From Gymnopus androsaceus JB14 (lineage: Eukaryota > Basidiomycota > Agaricomycetes > Agaricales > Omphalotaceae), in the NCBI GenBank assembly GCA_009733575.1, contig ML769405.1, forward strand, positions 62,001 through 126,000: DNA of 64,000 nucleotides. Direction: 5' to 3'. The notes under the pieces are model-generated. The model saw only the letters and a program-made list of their open reading frames with translations. It did not search any database and had not been told where the DNA came from. Below are positions 11,287-22,992 of the stretch, piece after piece (the stretch's first letter is position 1; every line of letters starts with the position of its first letter). Position numbers and translations under genes: made by a program.

Positions 11287-13305
11287 CTAGGACGGAATTA
11301 CATTAATGAGAGTAAAAGAGTCTATGGCAGCAGCTAAATTGAAATTCTCTACAGTAAGACTAGTACTGCCCACATTTGCTGTAATATCCAGGAACGTCAC
11401 ACTAAAACTGACATTTGCTGTAAAGAATGTGAATGCTCCTTCAGGTGGATTAGTCTCGTCGAGTTCAAGACTGATTGAAGTTGTTGTGGGTGTAAAAGGA
11501 GGAGCCAGGGCGGTTGAAAATGGTGTAAATGCGGTCATAGACACGGTGGCTGAAGCTGCGTTGCCAAGTACCTTCAAGGCAATCAAATTTAGCATCGAGG
11601 AGAAAAAACTGCGTCATGATACATACCGCCACAACAACTTTTTGAAACGCGGTGAAATCACCTGGAGTCTCTAGCTGAACCGTCTCGCTGCGCATGAAAT
11701 CGACAAATAATGAAAGACTTGGATCTTGCTCAATCGCAAATCCAGAGCCACCATTATCAACGACGATTGGATCAGAGCCGTCGTTGTTATTGATTTCGAA
11801 CCAGAATTTGGATATTGAAGAAGTTGAATTAATTGTTGCATTGAAAAGATACCATGAAGCGGTGAGATTCTGAGCTTTACCAGTTATAGTGAAGAAAACT
11901 GGTTGGATGCTGGACGACTGTACAGAGCATCCGGTAGAGGGACAGAAAGAGTCCCCCTGCTGGTCGGCCCATAACATCGTCACTGTGGCACTCGCACTAG
12001 GACTCACAACCTAAGGATATTTGTTGGTACTTGAGATGAGTATAAGTATGTTTTACGCACTCGTAGGGCGGTTATCATGTTGAATGTGCCATTTTGGTAA
12101 GAGAACAAAGGATCTTTAATGACATACTGAAATGGTTCAGCAATTGGATCGGTGAGGTTTACCGTACTTGGAACCGTGTTGATCATTCTCTGAAGCAGGG
12201 CTGCGCAGGTGTCGCTGAAAGTATCAGAGGAGAGCAGGCTACAAAATTTGATGTTATTGCTGAATCTTGAACTTGAAGGTGAAGATGTACGCACCTTTGC
12301 ATGGTAACATTTCCATCGCTTGAGAAAATCCGCAAATCCGATTGTGTCGTGACATTTGGGCCTACAACAAGTACATCTTGAGTGGTATTCTGGAGGTATT
12401 GAGAGACGCTATAAATGATCTTCTTCGTCAGGATAAGGTAAAGGATACGCACACATGATAAACTCACATTGTATTATCATAAGCAGGCGTTGTATCGAAT
12501 GTGTCGACATCAGTCGAGGTATCCGTTACAATTAAGGGGAAGTCTACTTGTCGGACACCACCCAGTGTATGTCCGCATGCAACAAGGGCTATCATCTCTG
12601 TTTCATTGAACCCTTGCTGCCGGAACAACTCTATATGGGTGGTAAGATTTTGTTGTGGCTGGGGAACAGTTGGTGGGCCCGCTGTACTGGCATCGATGCG
12701 GCCAGCACTATATGGAATGACTGGGCCGCCGCATCCTACGACAGCGAAGACAGCTCCCAGAGCTATTACGTCCGCCACTGAGTACATTCCGTGTAAATCA
12801 GAGAACAAGTTCTTCGCTCGATAGTTTTTAATACGTACTTCCGAAAAATGGAGTAACAATCCCAAAACCGTTGAAGTCTTGTAGTGATAGAGCCATTCCT
12901 TCTCCAACATTCTGTAAACCGAATGCTTATGTTTCAGATTGATTCCAGGGAAATAAATTCCAAGTCTTCATACCTGAGGCATATCAAGCTCGTACATAAT
13001 CGATGCGTCCAGTCCTCCAGTTCCATCATCCACATTATGAGTCGACATGTCATGATAAGCCTGTACAATGCACATAAATTCCAAGCCACTCAAAAATGAA
13101 AGAACCCACTCACAACGCGAAGCCATTGCGCAGATATAGTCGTATCGTCCCTCGTAGGACAGCCTCCCGTTAAATCCAAGTTACCTTCATAAAGCTGGTT
13201 ATCCGCATAACTCAACAAAGGGTTGGGCCATTGAAACGTCGAGAGGCTTTGGGCATAGCCAGCCAAGGTGCCTGCTACCGCTAGGAATCGGATTAGTTGC
13301 GACAT
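11287..13305 (-). CDS. Secreted heme peroxidase with C-terminal extension (copy B)
   Basis: This appears to be an intact member of the plant-type heme peroxidase superfamily, which reduces H2O2 and oxidises an unknown substrate outside the cell. The start MSQLIRFLAVAGTLAGYAQS is a signal peptide. Eight exons can be joined in frame at the same positions as copy D. The distal motif RVAYHDMSTHN supplies the catalytic Arg and His, GGLDAS follows, and ALVACGHTLGG supplies the proximal heme-ligand His. After the peroxidase domain come about 200 residues without similarity I recognise, rich in Ser/Thr/Asn (MLWADQQGDSFCPSTGCS, INNNDGSDP, LELDETNPPEG), ending at 11287. One substitution set (NLDLTGGCP) differs from the other copies near the N-terminus but keeps the frame. 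Confidence 0.85.
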
Positions 13306-13782
13306 AAACTCGGAGGATGCGAACGAGTGTAAATAGTACTTTCTTGGAAAAATACGGACCTCCTTTATACCTTCGATATTCTTAATAATTCAGGTACGAT
13401 GGTATGTGTGCACAGTTGATGTATCTTTCCTGTACTTGTATTGCATTGCGTTCCTGCAGTTTGTAGCAGCATCCATACAATCATTCACAGTCGATGCCCG
13501 TTTTCCCCGTTTCTCTTTTGAAAACTGGAGGAAATACCTCTTTCCGAACCTTCCAGCGGGTTAATTTGGCCGCACCCAATAGATGTAACCAACCTTGGGT
13601 TTGCCGATTCAGAAATGGTAATCGTCATGCTGAAACCGAAGACAAGTATATCATATGTACTTACATGCACCTTCCTCTTCAATACAAACTGGGAGACTAA
13701 CTTCGAGACTGGTACTAGGAAAAAAAGTAGAAAACATCAGTGAAAGGAGTGAATGTATCGTATGAATGTGTCATATGTATCG

Positions 13783-14130
13783 TGAGACTGGCGCTCAGAC
13801 AGACACCGAAACCGTCTCCTTCCGTAATTTCTGGTGGATGATGGATGATAGATAGAATGTTCTGGCTCCGGGCTGGTGAGACCACCTTGTTAGTTGGAAT
13901 AGACTGGGGTAGTTGAGAGACGACAAGACAGCAGCCATTGACGAGATGTATCATTGAACTGACACATGAGACTGGCGCTCATACAGACACCGAAACCGTT
14001 TCCTTCCATAATTTCTGGTGGTGATAATGATAGACAGAATGTTCTGGCTCCGGGCTGGTGAGACCGCCTTGTTAGATGGAATGGACTGGGGTAGTTGAGA
14101 GACGACGAGACAGCAGCCGTCGACGAGATG
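13783..14130. repeat. Tandem duplication of the peroxidase upstream flanking repeat
   Basis: Two direct copies with a period of about 184 bp (13783-13950 and 13967-14130) share the blocks gagactggcgctca, agacaccgaaaccgt, aatttctggtgg, gttctggctccgggctggtg and gagagacgac. A related single block lies upstream of peroxidase C (about 43410-43560), D (51570-51680), E (55860-55960) and at 59450-59490. It therefore belongs to the duplicated peroxidase module. Confidence 0.75.
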
Positions 14131-14579
14131 GAAATTAAAATCAAGAGTTATCATGGCGTCAAATCCTTTAATCCTAACCAAAGTTGTACACGAATCATTT
14201 TTCATCCAGCTATAAATCGAAATATGTAGATGATAAATAAAGCTGAATACCTCATATGGATGTGATTTCAGCAGTACAAAAACAAGTACAAAATGCCAAA
14301 TCTGTATGTCATATGGAACATGTTTTTGGGCTCCCCGACTGTATTCCATGTGAGATACTCAACTGTATAACTTATAAGTAGGCCGCTGGACCGCAATGGA
14401 ACTAGGGAATGAATTGACGAGAGCCAGCACAAATAATATGATAATATTAAACGTCCTTCAATACATCCTACGGAGACAACCGTTTCCTCCGAGTCGTCAG
14501 ACCCATTAACCCCACGGATTCTTTAGCTATATGTAACTGCAAGTTTTTTTGCTATATAATACCCCAACCTAGCTATGTA
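14131..14579. other. Spacer with no gene
   Basis: No coding signal is convincing here. The block at about 14450-14560 resembles 8880-9010 (shared taaacgtccttcaa and gacccattaaccccacg-like words), extending the similarity of the two loci. Confidence 0.4.
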
Positions 14580-17036
14580 AGTATGAGCGTATAGAGCTGC
14601 TGAATCTGAAACGTCCGAGAGAAACGAGAATGACCCAGGCGGACACCCTACGCGACCACTTCCTGCTGGACCTCCTCATCCACGATACTGCCCACCATTC
14701 CGATCCCGATTGCGATTCCGCTGAGATTTTTTGTATCCGGAATGGCGTCCGGCGTTCTTCTGCATCGTCTTCGAGTTGGGGGTGCGATTCGATTGGAATT
14801 GAATCCTTGGGTCCCATACCCATTCGAACGAGCAACGAGGGCTCGGATCCAGGTCCAGATTCCAATCCAGAATGGTAATATTGGTCGTCTGCGTCAGGTT
14901 CATCCATGAACATCTCAGTTGGCGGATATATCGACATCGTGATCATCGTTGTGGTTGTCGTCATCAGTGGAATAAAAATAAGAATAAGAGTACGGATATG
15001 GTTGTTCAAGGTCATAATCGTAAACAGAAGGAGAAAAAGGAAAAGAGAATGAAAAAGATGGAGAATTGTATACTTCCTGCTGGACCACGTCCGCGTACGA
15101 CTCCATCTGCATCTGCATCTTCAACATCGGCATTCGAGTAGTAAGACTCCGGAGCCAGATCCAGAGCGGAAGAGTAGATGTTGTGGATGCCAGATTCAGT
15201 TCGATGATTTAATCGTTTACTGGGCGGGAGGCCTCCATCATCTACGCGTTTCCTTCTTCGAGTAAATCTTTGGGGTTCCATTTCGATTGGGGAAAGGAGA
15301 TCCGATGGTGACGAGAGAGATGATATACGCAGTTCAGAGATCAAGTATTGATCATCCCTATTACGACCCAATCGACTAGGACCTGCAATCGGAGAAGAGG
15401 CTCGAGGAAGAAGAACATTGGAACTGGAAGAGGGAACGGGAGCACTATGTCCGAATTGCGACAATGGAACATGGACAGGTGCCGCATTAGAAGTTGTGCC
15501 ACTAGGTGCTAACTCGGGAAACGGGCGGTTTTCGAGTTTTCGAAACATTTCCACCCGTTTCCTGGGATTTAAGAGGAGCTGAAGCAAAAACAGGCTTTGC
15601 AGGAAGCTTATGCTTCGGAGGTTGACTGAGACCTCCTGTAGAAGATAGCGCTGTAGGCGAGGGAACAATGCCAGTAGAAGCCGCCGGTGGAACAATGCGT
15701 ACAACTTGGGAACACGGAGGCAGAGGTGCAGCTGCAGTACGGGTAGGAATGTTCGCCTGTACTGCGTCCCTGATTGGTCGCTTGGTAGGAGCAATGGCGC
15801 CCGATTTGGAAGCTGAAGCAGGTGAAAGCTTCTTTCGTGGAGGTTGACTAGAACCTCCCGCAATGGAATCTGGTACTGCAGATGATGGAATAACTTTGAC
15901 GGTATTGGCGGCTAAGGGAACTATCGCCGTACTGTGCAACCTGGGGATGCATGCACGTAGATACAGTAGAAACCGAGACCTGTGTTAATGGTTGTACAGA
16001 AGGATTGGTTCGAATAGGTTTAGTTTCTTCCTCCTCGAGCTTAATCTTGGGTCCAACGCTGGCAGTATCCCTGAATAATTTACCCATGGAAAGCGGGGAG
16101 TTTGGAGTCTGTTTGGATTCAGAACAGATGGCGGGTTTTTGACTGGGGACGGAACTGCTATGGGACAGAGGACTCTGAGCATTGAAAGTTGAAGCAACAT
16201 CATTCAACGCAGAAGGAGGCCCCATTCCCAGCGACAAGTTACTAGTAGTCGGGAGATTGATCTTCGAGCGAACTCCAAGAGGGGTTTCGTCCCGAGAATT
16301 TTCCTCAGCATGAGGAGCAGGCTGTACAGGAATGGGAAGTGATGTCGTCCGAGAGGGTACAATAACAGTAGGAAGAGTAGATGCAGAATCAGCGGCAGGA
16401 CTGTTCATGACATGTCGGATGTGAGGATTGAGTATCACTACTGTTAAGATTCCTATCCTGTGATTTCCGATTCAGAAGAGCTTCGCCTCCGCGCTCCTCT
16501 TCTATCTCTTCCGACGCTTTCCGTTTGCGCTGCACCTCACCTGCTGCAGCTTTGCGTGCTTCCAAAACGAGTCTTTGCCTTTCCGCTTCGGCTTTCTTGC
16601 GGTTCTCTTCCTCCTCCACCAGTTTCAGTTCTTTGAGCTTCTGCCTCTCTGCATTAGCCGCCCTATTGGCGCCCTCCGCAATAGAATCTAGCTGTTCCAG
16701 CAAGGTTCTGGCGGATCGAGGGATTGGAGGGCGTGTCGGAAGTTGGGGGGAAGGCTGTATGTGGTTGTAGCCGGAGCATCAGCCATGGAGATATCAATGC
16801 CAGTAGGGAGTGTAGTCTGGCGAGTCTCGACTGAGCTCTCCTCTCCGGCCACCATGCGCTGCTACAACATCCATTACTTCTTGAAGCAATGCAGTCGCTT
16901 TATCCGCAGATTCGTGTGATTTCTGAGCGAGAGTTTGTGCACGAAGGATGAGTTCCAAGGAAGACGATATTTTGACTGAAATGGACGACCATTTCGAGCC
17001 AAATTCATGAACAGAGACCATGATCCAAGAACGCAA
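14580..17036 (-). pseudogene. Ser/Pro-rich coiled-coil protein, decayed paralogue (left arm of a head-to-head pair)
   Basis: I do not recognise the family. Starting near 17036, the minus strand encodes MVSVHEFGSKWSS and a helical segment, then a charged coiled coil (LLEQLDSIAEGANRAANAER and EEENRKKAEAERQRL, about 16400-16700). A long Ser/Pro/Thr-rich region follows, with repeated motifs of the type SQPP(K/R)K(H/K)L, and finally a basic, acidic and low-complexity tail (RRRKRVDDGGLPPSKRL near 15220). The coding signal jumps among all three frames, including at a C6 run near 16745-16750. Each jump has no plausible intron, so I read it as a pseudogene. It is homologous to the divergent copy at 17330-20485. 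Confidence 0.6.
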
Positions 17037-17329
17037 GCCGGAATAGGAATAGATATGACTGTAATTTTGAATATTTCTCGGTCAAAGAGAGCTCCAGGAC
17101 AATTCGGCTTCGATTACCAGAGGTAAACTTAAGACGTTATCCACAATTAGTTGTGTCTCAGTGAAACAACGAAGTCCGAAATCGCGTTCAACAATAGGGT
17201 CTAAATAGGCGCTCGTGACCTTCATCTCACATCTGAAATATTTCAGAGTCGAATCCAGTCTAACTGCCTCAACAACTCACAATCTCAGTACAAATTTTTG
17301 TCCTTCGAATAATCCCTTTTTACAAAGGC
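17037..17329. promoter_or_regulatory. Divergent spacer between the two head-to-head paralogues
   Basis: This 293-bp spacer lies between oppositely oriented relatives and would have held both promoters. No inverted-repeat symmetry centre is visible by eye in the spacer itself. Confidence 0.35.
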
Positions 17330-20300
17330 ATGAACTCTCAACAACTTTCATCTGAATCTGGCTCGGAATGGTCCTCCTTTTTGGCCAGATCCCTCCGCGA
17401 ACTTGCTCAACCTCCAGAAGCTCCTCTTGCTCAGAAGGAATCTGAAGCAGCTGACCTAGATTCAGCCAAGGAGCCGCTTGAAGCAACAACGGCTAAAATG
17501 CCTGTACTTGCTAAAGTGACTCAGGAGGCCGAGAATCAGAGGGGAATAGAAAAGGAAAAGAAATAAGGAAAAGCTCTCGAGCACTCTCCTTCTCCTTCTT
17601 CTCCGGGAGGCCAGCGAAACGGCAGCTCCCATAACCACTTCTACTTCCGAAATTCCTCCCAACTTCACCAACCCGTACTCTCATCCACCTCATGGATCTC
17701 CTTCCTGTCAGCATACTCGAACAGCTTATCGAGGATAAGAGAGCAAAGGAATGCAAGGACAAAGTGGCAGAGGAGAGTCATCTTCGTCAAGCCGGATACC
17801 GAACAAGGAAAGGCTGAAGAGCGCAGGTGCTATGAAGTGCTGAAACCAGTACAGGAGAAGGAAGAGAACCGTAAGAAAGCCGAAGCTGACGAGCGAAGAC
17901 GACTCGCTCTGAAAGCAGAGGAGAAGCAGAAAGGTAAAGTTGCTGCTACGGCACAGAGAAGTAGAGCTTTTTCGCAGGCTGGGAATGCGGGTGGTAACAG
18001 CACTCTATCTGCAAATTCAGCCATTGCAGACTGTTCTCAGAGTCCCGCTTCACTTGTTGCTTCTTCAACAATTACTATCCCTTCTATCGCCAGACGTACA
18101 TCTCATTTTCAATCCCCAGATTCCCCGCTTTCCGCTTCCATTCAGCGCCTTTCTCCCAAGTATCAGCCTCAGACCACAGCTGCGATCTCTGCTCCTGTTT
18201 CTGCGACGATGACCCATATCATTGTCAAGCGGACTATTGATCGACCAGCCGATTTGGATGTGCAGGAACCGGACCAGAACAGTACTCGGGCTATCTTGGG
18301 AAATGTTCTTCTCGGTCGCACTGCATCAGTAGCGGAGAACGAGCCTCGAGATGAACCTGCTCTCCTAACGCTGCTCTTGGACTTCATCCGAAGAAGGCCA
18401 ATTTCAGCCTGCAATGTTTTGCCGGGTATGGAGCCTGAGTCTTCTCCTGAATCCTCCGAGTTGAACAATGATGCCTCATCTGCAACGATGAGCTCCGTCG
18501 ATGCATCTTCGAGTTCTTTACTTGTTGCTCACTATACTCAATCCCAACCGGTGCCAAGCCCCATGTCTCCCGCATCGAATTCCCAGTTTATTGCTAGAGC
18601 GGGGGCGGGAGTGCAGCCAGTTGATGTATGTGACGCATTGGTCAACTTGAAGGATACGTCTAGCGGACGAGGAGGAAATGATGGTACAGTTATTGTCGAG
18701 GAGGAGTCTGAAACCTTGTCACCATCGACGTCAAAGCGAAATGCTATGATTCATTCTGTACCAACCTCGACATTAGTTTCAGTTTCCACTGCTCCATTCG
18801 CGGCTCGCCAGGTTCCACTGGACAAATACTGTCAACGTTCTTCCTTCATCTGCGGGAGGTCCCAGTCGACCTCCACAATTTATAGAAGATGGTTTAGCTT
18901 CTAAATCGGGTGCTACTGCACCCTCCGAACAAGCTACGATCCATCGCCTGCGCCTGCGAGCATTCTTCCTATTACAAAGGCTGCAACCGCACTTCTGTCT
19001 CCATCTCCTGTGGTCCTAGCAGCAGCTGCTGTCGATGTTCCATCATCTGCAGCGCGAGCTTCTGTCGTGGGAGGTTCTTCCAGTCAGCCTCCGAAACGGA
19101 ATCTGAGTTCTGAAGCTGAGCTTCCGAAGTCAGCGCAGGACTTGGTTCTAACAACTGTTCATGTTCCTAAAACTCCGAGTCAGGAACCACCTGTTTCCCG
19201 AATTGGAGTTCAACTTCTTCCCAGTGTCACTAATTCTACTTATTCTACTTCTAATGTGGCACCGGTTTCTTTTTCGGCTTCCATTTCATGCACATATCCT
19301 CGGGGCATTGCTTCCATTCCTTCTTCCAGTTCAAATGTTTCCCTTTCCCAAACTTCTTTTTCTCCCATTTCTGTTTCGCACAATACGGCAGGAGGCAATA
19401 GTGTCAATTCCTGGGCCAATTTTACGGGCTGTGTTCATACGGCATCCATGCCTCCTCAGAGCCCTCGCTCTAAACCGTCAAACATCTTCACCCCCGGATC
19501 CAAGTCTCGAGCTCGATCAAGGACACTTTCGACAGGTATGATTCACGGTTCCTCCTCGCCTTCGTCTGTCCAGACCCAAACGGATCTCCCATTGCCTAAT
19601 CGGAAAAGGGAACGTTCGAATGGAAATGGAAGACGGAGATGGAGATGATGATGACGACGATAGCAGTTTTCAGCGCAGGAAGCGAATCGAATCCAGCGAC
19701 GACAACGTATCGATTTGTCCGCTTCGGATCCCGCTTCCACTGCCTCCTCGCATGCTGGTGCATCTGCGCCAGTCAGCAGTCAAAGCAGCAGCATCCACGG
19801 AAGTCTACACTTCGCCTTCTCGCTCTTATATCGATAATGATACCAATACTGGTGCTCTTACACCTACCAGGTCCCTTGAATCTCGTCTCTGCGACATTCA
19901 GTCCCGCCCTCACTCTCCTCCTTATATCGATAATGATACCAGTACTGGTACTCTCACACCCACCAGGTCTCTTGAATCTCGTCTCTTTGATGTTCAGTCC
20001 CACCCTCACTCTCCTCCATCTTATATCGATAATGATACCAGTACTGGTACTACCAGGTCCCTTGAATCTCGTCTCTGTGATGTTCTGTCCAACCCTCAGA
20101 ACAAGAACAAGCGCAAGCGCCATGAAGAGGCTGAATCCGAGCCTACGTTACACGATGATATCAACATTGGACACTTTGGGGTCTGAGCCTATTTTGCTCA
20201 AACGCATTGACATGACCGACAAAAATACCGACAAGAAGACCGACAATGAGCCGTTGTCCGCTCGCATCGACATGGTCATCGACACTTCCCAGTCCCCTCA

Positions 20301-20485
20301 TTCGAATCCCAACAACTTGCGGAAGAAAAATGGAAGAGCACAGAATCCAGGAGGTCATTCTAAACAGGATAATTCTAATCCTAATCATGGTCATGGGCAG
20401 GGACGTGGTCGGGCAGGCGGTCGTGGTCGTGGTCGAGGTGGCCCGCGGACACGGGGACGGACGGGACGGGGACGGACGGGACACT
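17330..20485 (+). pseudogene. Ser/Pro-rich coiled-coil protein, decayed paralogue (right arm), with RGG tail
   Basis: The family is unrecognised. The start MNSQQLSSESGSEWSS resembles the left arm (GSKWSS). A charged helix follows (EKEENRKKAEADERRRLAL near 17850-17910, matching the left arm), then a 355-residue open stretch (17837-18904) rich in Ser. After a frame change comes SSSQPPKRNLSS (about 19080), an acidic run (DGDGDDDDDDSS, 19630), three copies of a 32-residue repeat, and an Arg/Gly-rich end (GRGRAGGRGRGRGGPRTRG, 20400-20485). Frame changes near 17575, 18830, 19625 and 20170 lack good splice sites. The RGG tail suggests that the ancestor bound RNA; that is inference. Confidence 0.55.
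19827..20100 (+). repeat. Three tandem copies of a 96-99-bp coding repeat
   Basis: Units begin with tatatcgataatgatacc at 19827, 19923 and 20022. They encode YIDNDT(N/S)TG followed by (T)RSLESRL(C/F)D. The third unit has lost 9-12 nt (LTP). Indels are in multiples of three, which suggests the repeat expanded while the reading frame was still selected. Confidence 0.9.
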
Positions 20486-21122
20486 GAAGCGATTGTCAGG
20501 CGGAGCCGGGGACGCACTCTCATTGATCGCCTTGACTTGGACTACATAGGATCGTTTTTGCGGTTACTTTTCTTTTCTAGTTTTTCGATCTCATGCGGTG
20601 CGAGGCTGTATCAATTCGACAGGCGGCAACAGAGTCGGTAAGCGTCAGCGACACCCGCTGCTTGTGCTTCTTAATTCGCTACGGAGCTGGGATGGGGTCA
20701 AACTTTCGGATGTTGTTTCGATGGCTTATAGGATTTCAGATAAGTATGCCTTCTGACGGAGAAGATGGTGGTTCTGCTGTTTTATTTTATTTTGCGTCGC
20801 TGTATCACTGCTAGTAAGCGAGTAATACATGTTACTGTCTATATGCTTTTGGGTTCAACATCCCGATTGCGCTACGCAGTGTAATCGATTTAGTTATTTA
20901 TCTAAGTCTGACCATCGCCAGGTCGACAAGGAACTAGCTAGTTTTATCAAGATGCATTTCATTCGTGATCAACTACATACACTAGTCTACATATAGTATG
21001 TACTATACTGCTATTATTTCTTTCAAGAAGCATTGTAAAGCGATTACAAGAAACCAAGAAATCAGCGTGAAATCAGCTACGTCGGACAAGGATACAACGC
21101 TGGTTTCCATCAATCGTCATCG
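20486..21122. other. Intergenic region between convergent genes
   Basis: No gene supported. It includes the 3' flanks of the Ser/Pro-rich pseudogene (+) and the glycosidase gene (-). A (CAT/CGT)n-like stretch at 21110-21135 belongs to the glycosidase 3' end. Confidence 0.4.
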
Positions 21123-22705
21123 TCATCGTCTCCGATCACTGGAACCATCCGAACCCGAAGAAGACGATGTAGAATTGGATGGCGGAACAACCTCGCCAGA
21201 GACCACGGACGCTGCATAATCCCTATACGCAGCTTGAAGTAGAAGTACAAACGCTTGGCCCTCTGGGCTTGACGAATTCGCGGCACTAGGCGTATCGAAA
21301 GTTTCAGGGATCGACCGTGTTTCGAAGCCATCCATTCGGATCTATACTGTTTTGCACGAGTTGAAAAGCTTTGTCGGCGTAGGGGATTAAGGACGTATCG
21401 TTTGAATAGACTGCCATTCTGTACGTTACTGAGGCGAGAAGAGCTGTACCCGAAGAATCTGCGAACGAGGTCGGGTCGTCGATTGCGTTGAGTAGCGTGC
21501 CGTTTTCTGCCTGGATTAATTAATGAGCATCATTGGATAACGAGAAGGTATACACTATATGATTCTTTGCACTTACTTGATGCTGCCAAGCTGTTGCAAT
21601 GATTTCTTGGATCCACTGGGTTAGATTAACACTTTGTTCAATGAAATCTATGGCCACAGATGAATGATTTAACGTCTCTAGCACTCTGAGCATTCCAGCT
21701 GCAGCCCATCCATTCCCTGGAGATATGTAGATAAGTGGATCAGTTATTCGACACATTGACAAAGTGTATTGGACTTACCAGTAGCCCAATGTCTACATAC
21801 AATAGATCTTGAGTGTTTTGAGTTTGGCAAGCAAAGTGTCGAGGACTTACGTATTGTCCTGGTAACTACCAAGCTCGATGTGTTTCCATAATCCGTCATC
21901 GTCTCTCAGAACATCTCGATACAGGGAAATCTGTTCGTACGCTGTTTGAAGCAGGGAGGATTCGTTGTCGCCACCTTGGAGGACTCCGTAGTAAGCTATG
22001 AATGGAGGAGCCATATATATGAAATCGGCCCTTGAGCGACAAGTATCAATCTCCGGTGCAGAATATAGGAGAATGTTAACGTACCAAAGCTGGACTTGAT
22101 CAGCTCGTTGGGATATAGCGCCTGAATCTGAACGAGGAGCATCATACAAGAGGTATACCAGCTGCTCGCCAGCGGCCGTGGCGTAAGCAATATTTGAGCT
22201 ATTTGATGTGGTCCAGTTTGCTAACAGAACGGCAGCTCCGATCGATGCTGGGTCTCCTACCGCTCCGTCGTTCGCAACTAGAGGTAAAGAATCACTGGGC
22301 TTGGAAGTCACAGTGCTACGGCGGAGATAAACAGAGCTCGAGAAAAATATCGGATACGGACGTACTCATTAGCTATCTGCAACACATCAGAGGCATTGTC
22401 CGAACCATCCAACTCGTGCGGTGGAGGGAAAGCGCTTGCGTTGAAAACTGAAAGAGCTGGCCATTCGAGTTCAGTTAATGCTTCAGCCGCTGTTCCAAGT
22501 TCCCAGCTATAATGTAGTAGGCCCCATAAAAATTAACAGATTAACAGAGATAAATCTGAGTGAAACCCGCGTACCTCTGTGACGCGACTGCGATCAAGTT
22601 CGAACGGACCTGTTCAATCACGCTGTCGTCGAAGCCAGCATGAAGGGACGCGAGCGCATTGATGGACGAAAGGATGAGACCTAGGGCAAAAAGAGCAGTT
22701 GGCAT
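21123..22705 (-). CDS. Secreted six-hairpin glycosidase (GH105/GH76-like fold) with a one-base frameshift near the C-terminus
   Basis: This is a predicted secreted (alpha/alpha)6-barrel glycoside hydrolase; substrate unknown. The start MPTALFALGLILSS at 22705 gives a good signal peptide. Exons join in frame through AADFIYMAPPFIAYYGVL-like, LGSYQDNTHWATGNGWAAAG, TAWQHQ and ENGTLLNAIDDPTSFADSSGT. Typical family features are the MAPPF-A-YG stretch, GLWKH and TGNGWAAAGMLR. In the last exon the frame ends at NTVDP followed by TGA. Shifting by one base gives ETFDTPSAANSS and SPEGQAFVLLLQAAYRDY, the expected C-terminus, ending at 21123. An extra G in the run 21307-21309 explains this. Either the gene is newly broken or the base call is wrong. 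Confidence 0.78.
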
Positions 22706-22992
22706 GAAAGAGAGAAACGAACCTGGATTTTGTAACAAGCTAACAAGTCCACGTTTTAAACGTTATGCCCAGCCCTTCCAGTGGAACTCCCGTGGCGTCG
22801 CGGAAATTATTCTTAAGCTTCTGTGCACGGATACTTTCGAGGTTGGTGAGGTCTGTGGACAATACCCGTGCTGGAAACATATTCGGTGGTCCACTGTCGA
22901 CGACGGACGGCGACGAGCGTCTATATCGCGCGCGAGGGCGCTAACCTTACGCTTCCTTTTTCCAACTTTTCCTACTCTATCTTCGACTAAAA
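22706..22992. promoter_or_regulatory. Divergent promoter region, glycosidase and F-box type 1 copy 3
   Basis: The 287-bp spacer lies between divergent genes. The sequence just before 22993 (tatcttcgactaaaa) is the immediate leader of the F-box gene. Confidence 0.35.
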
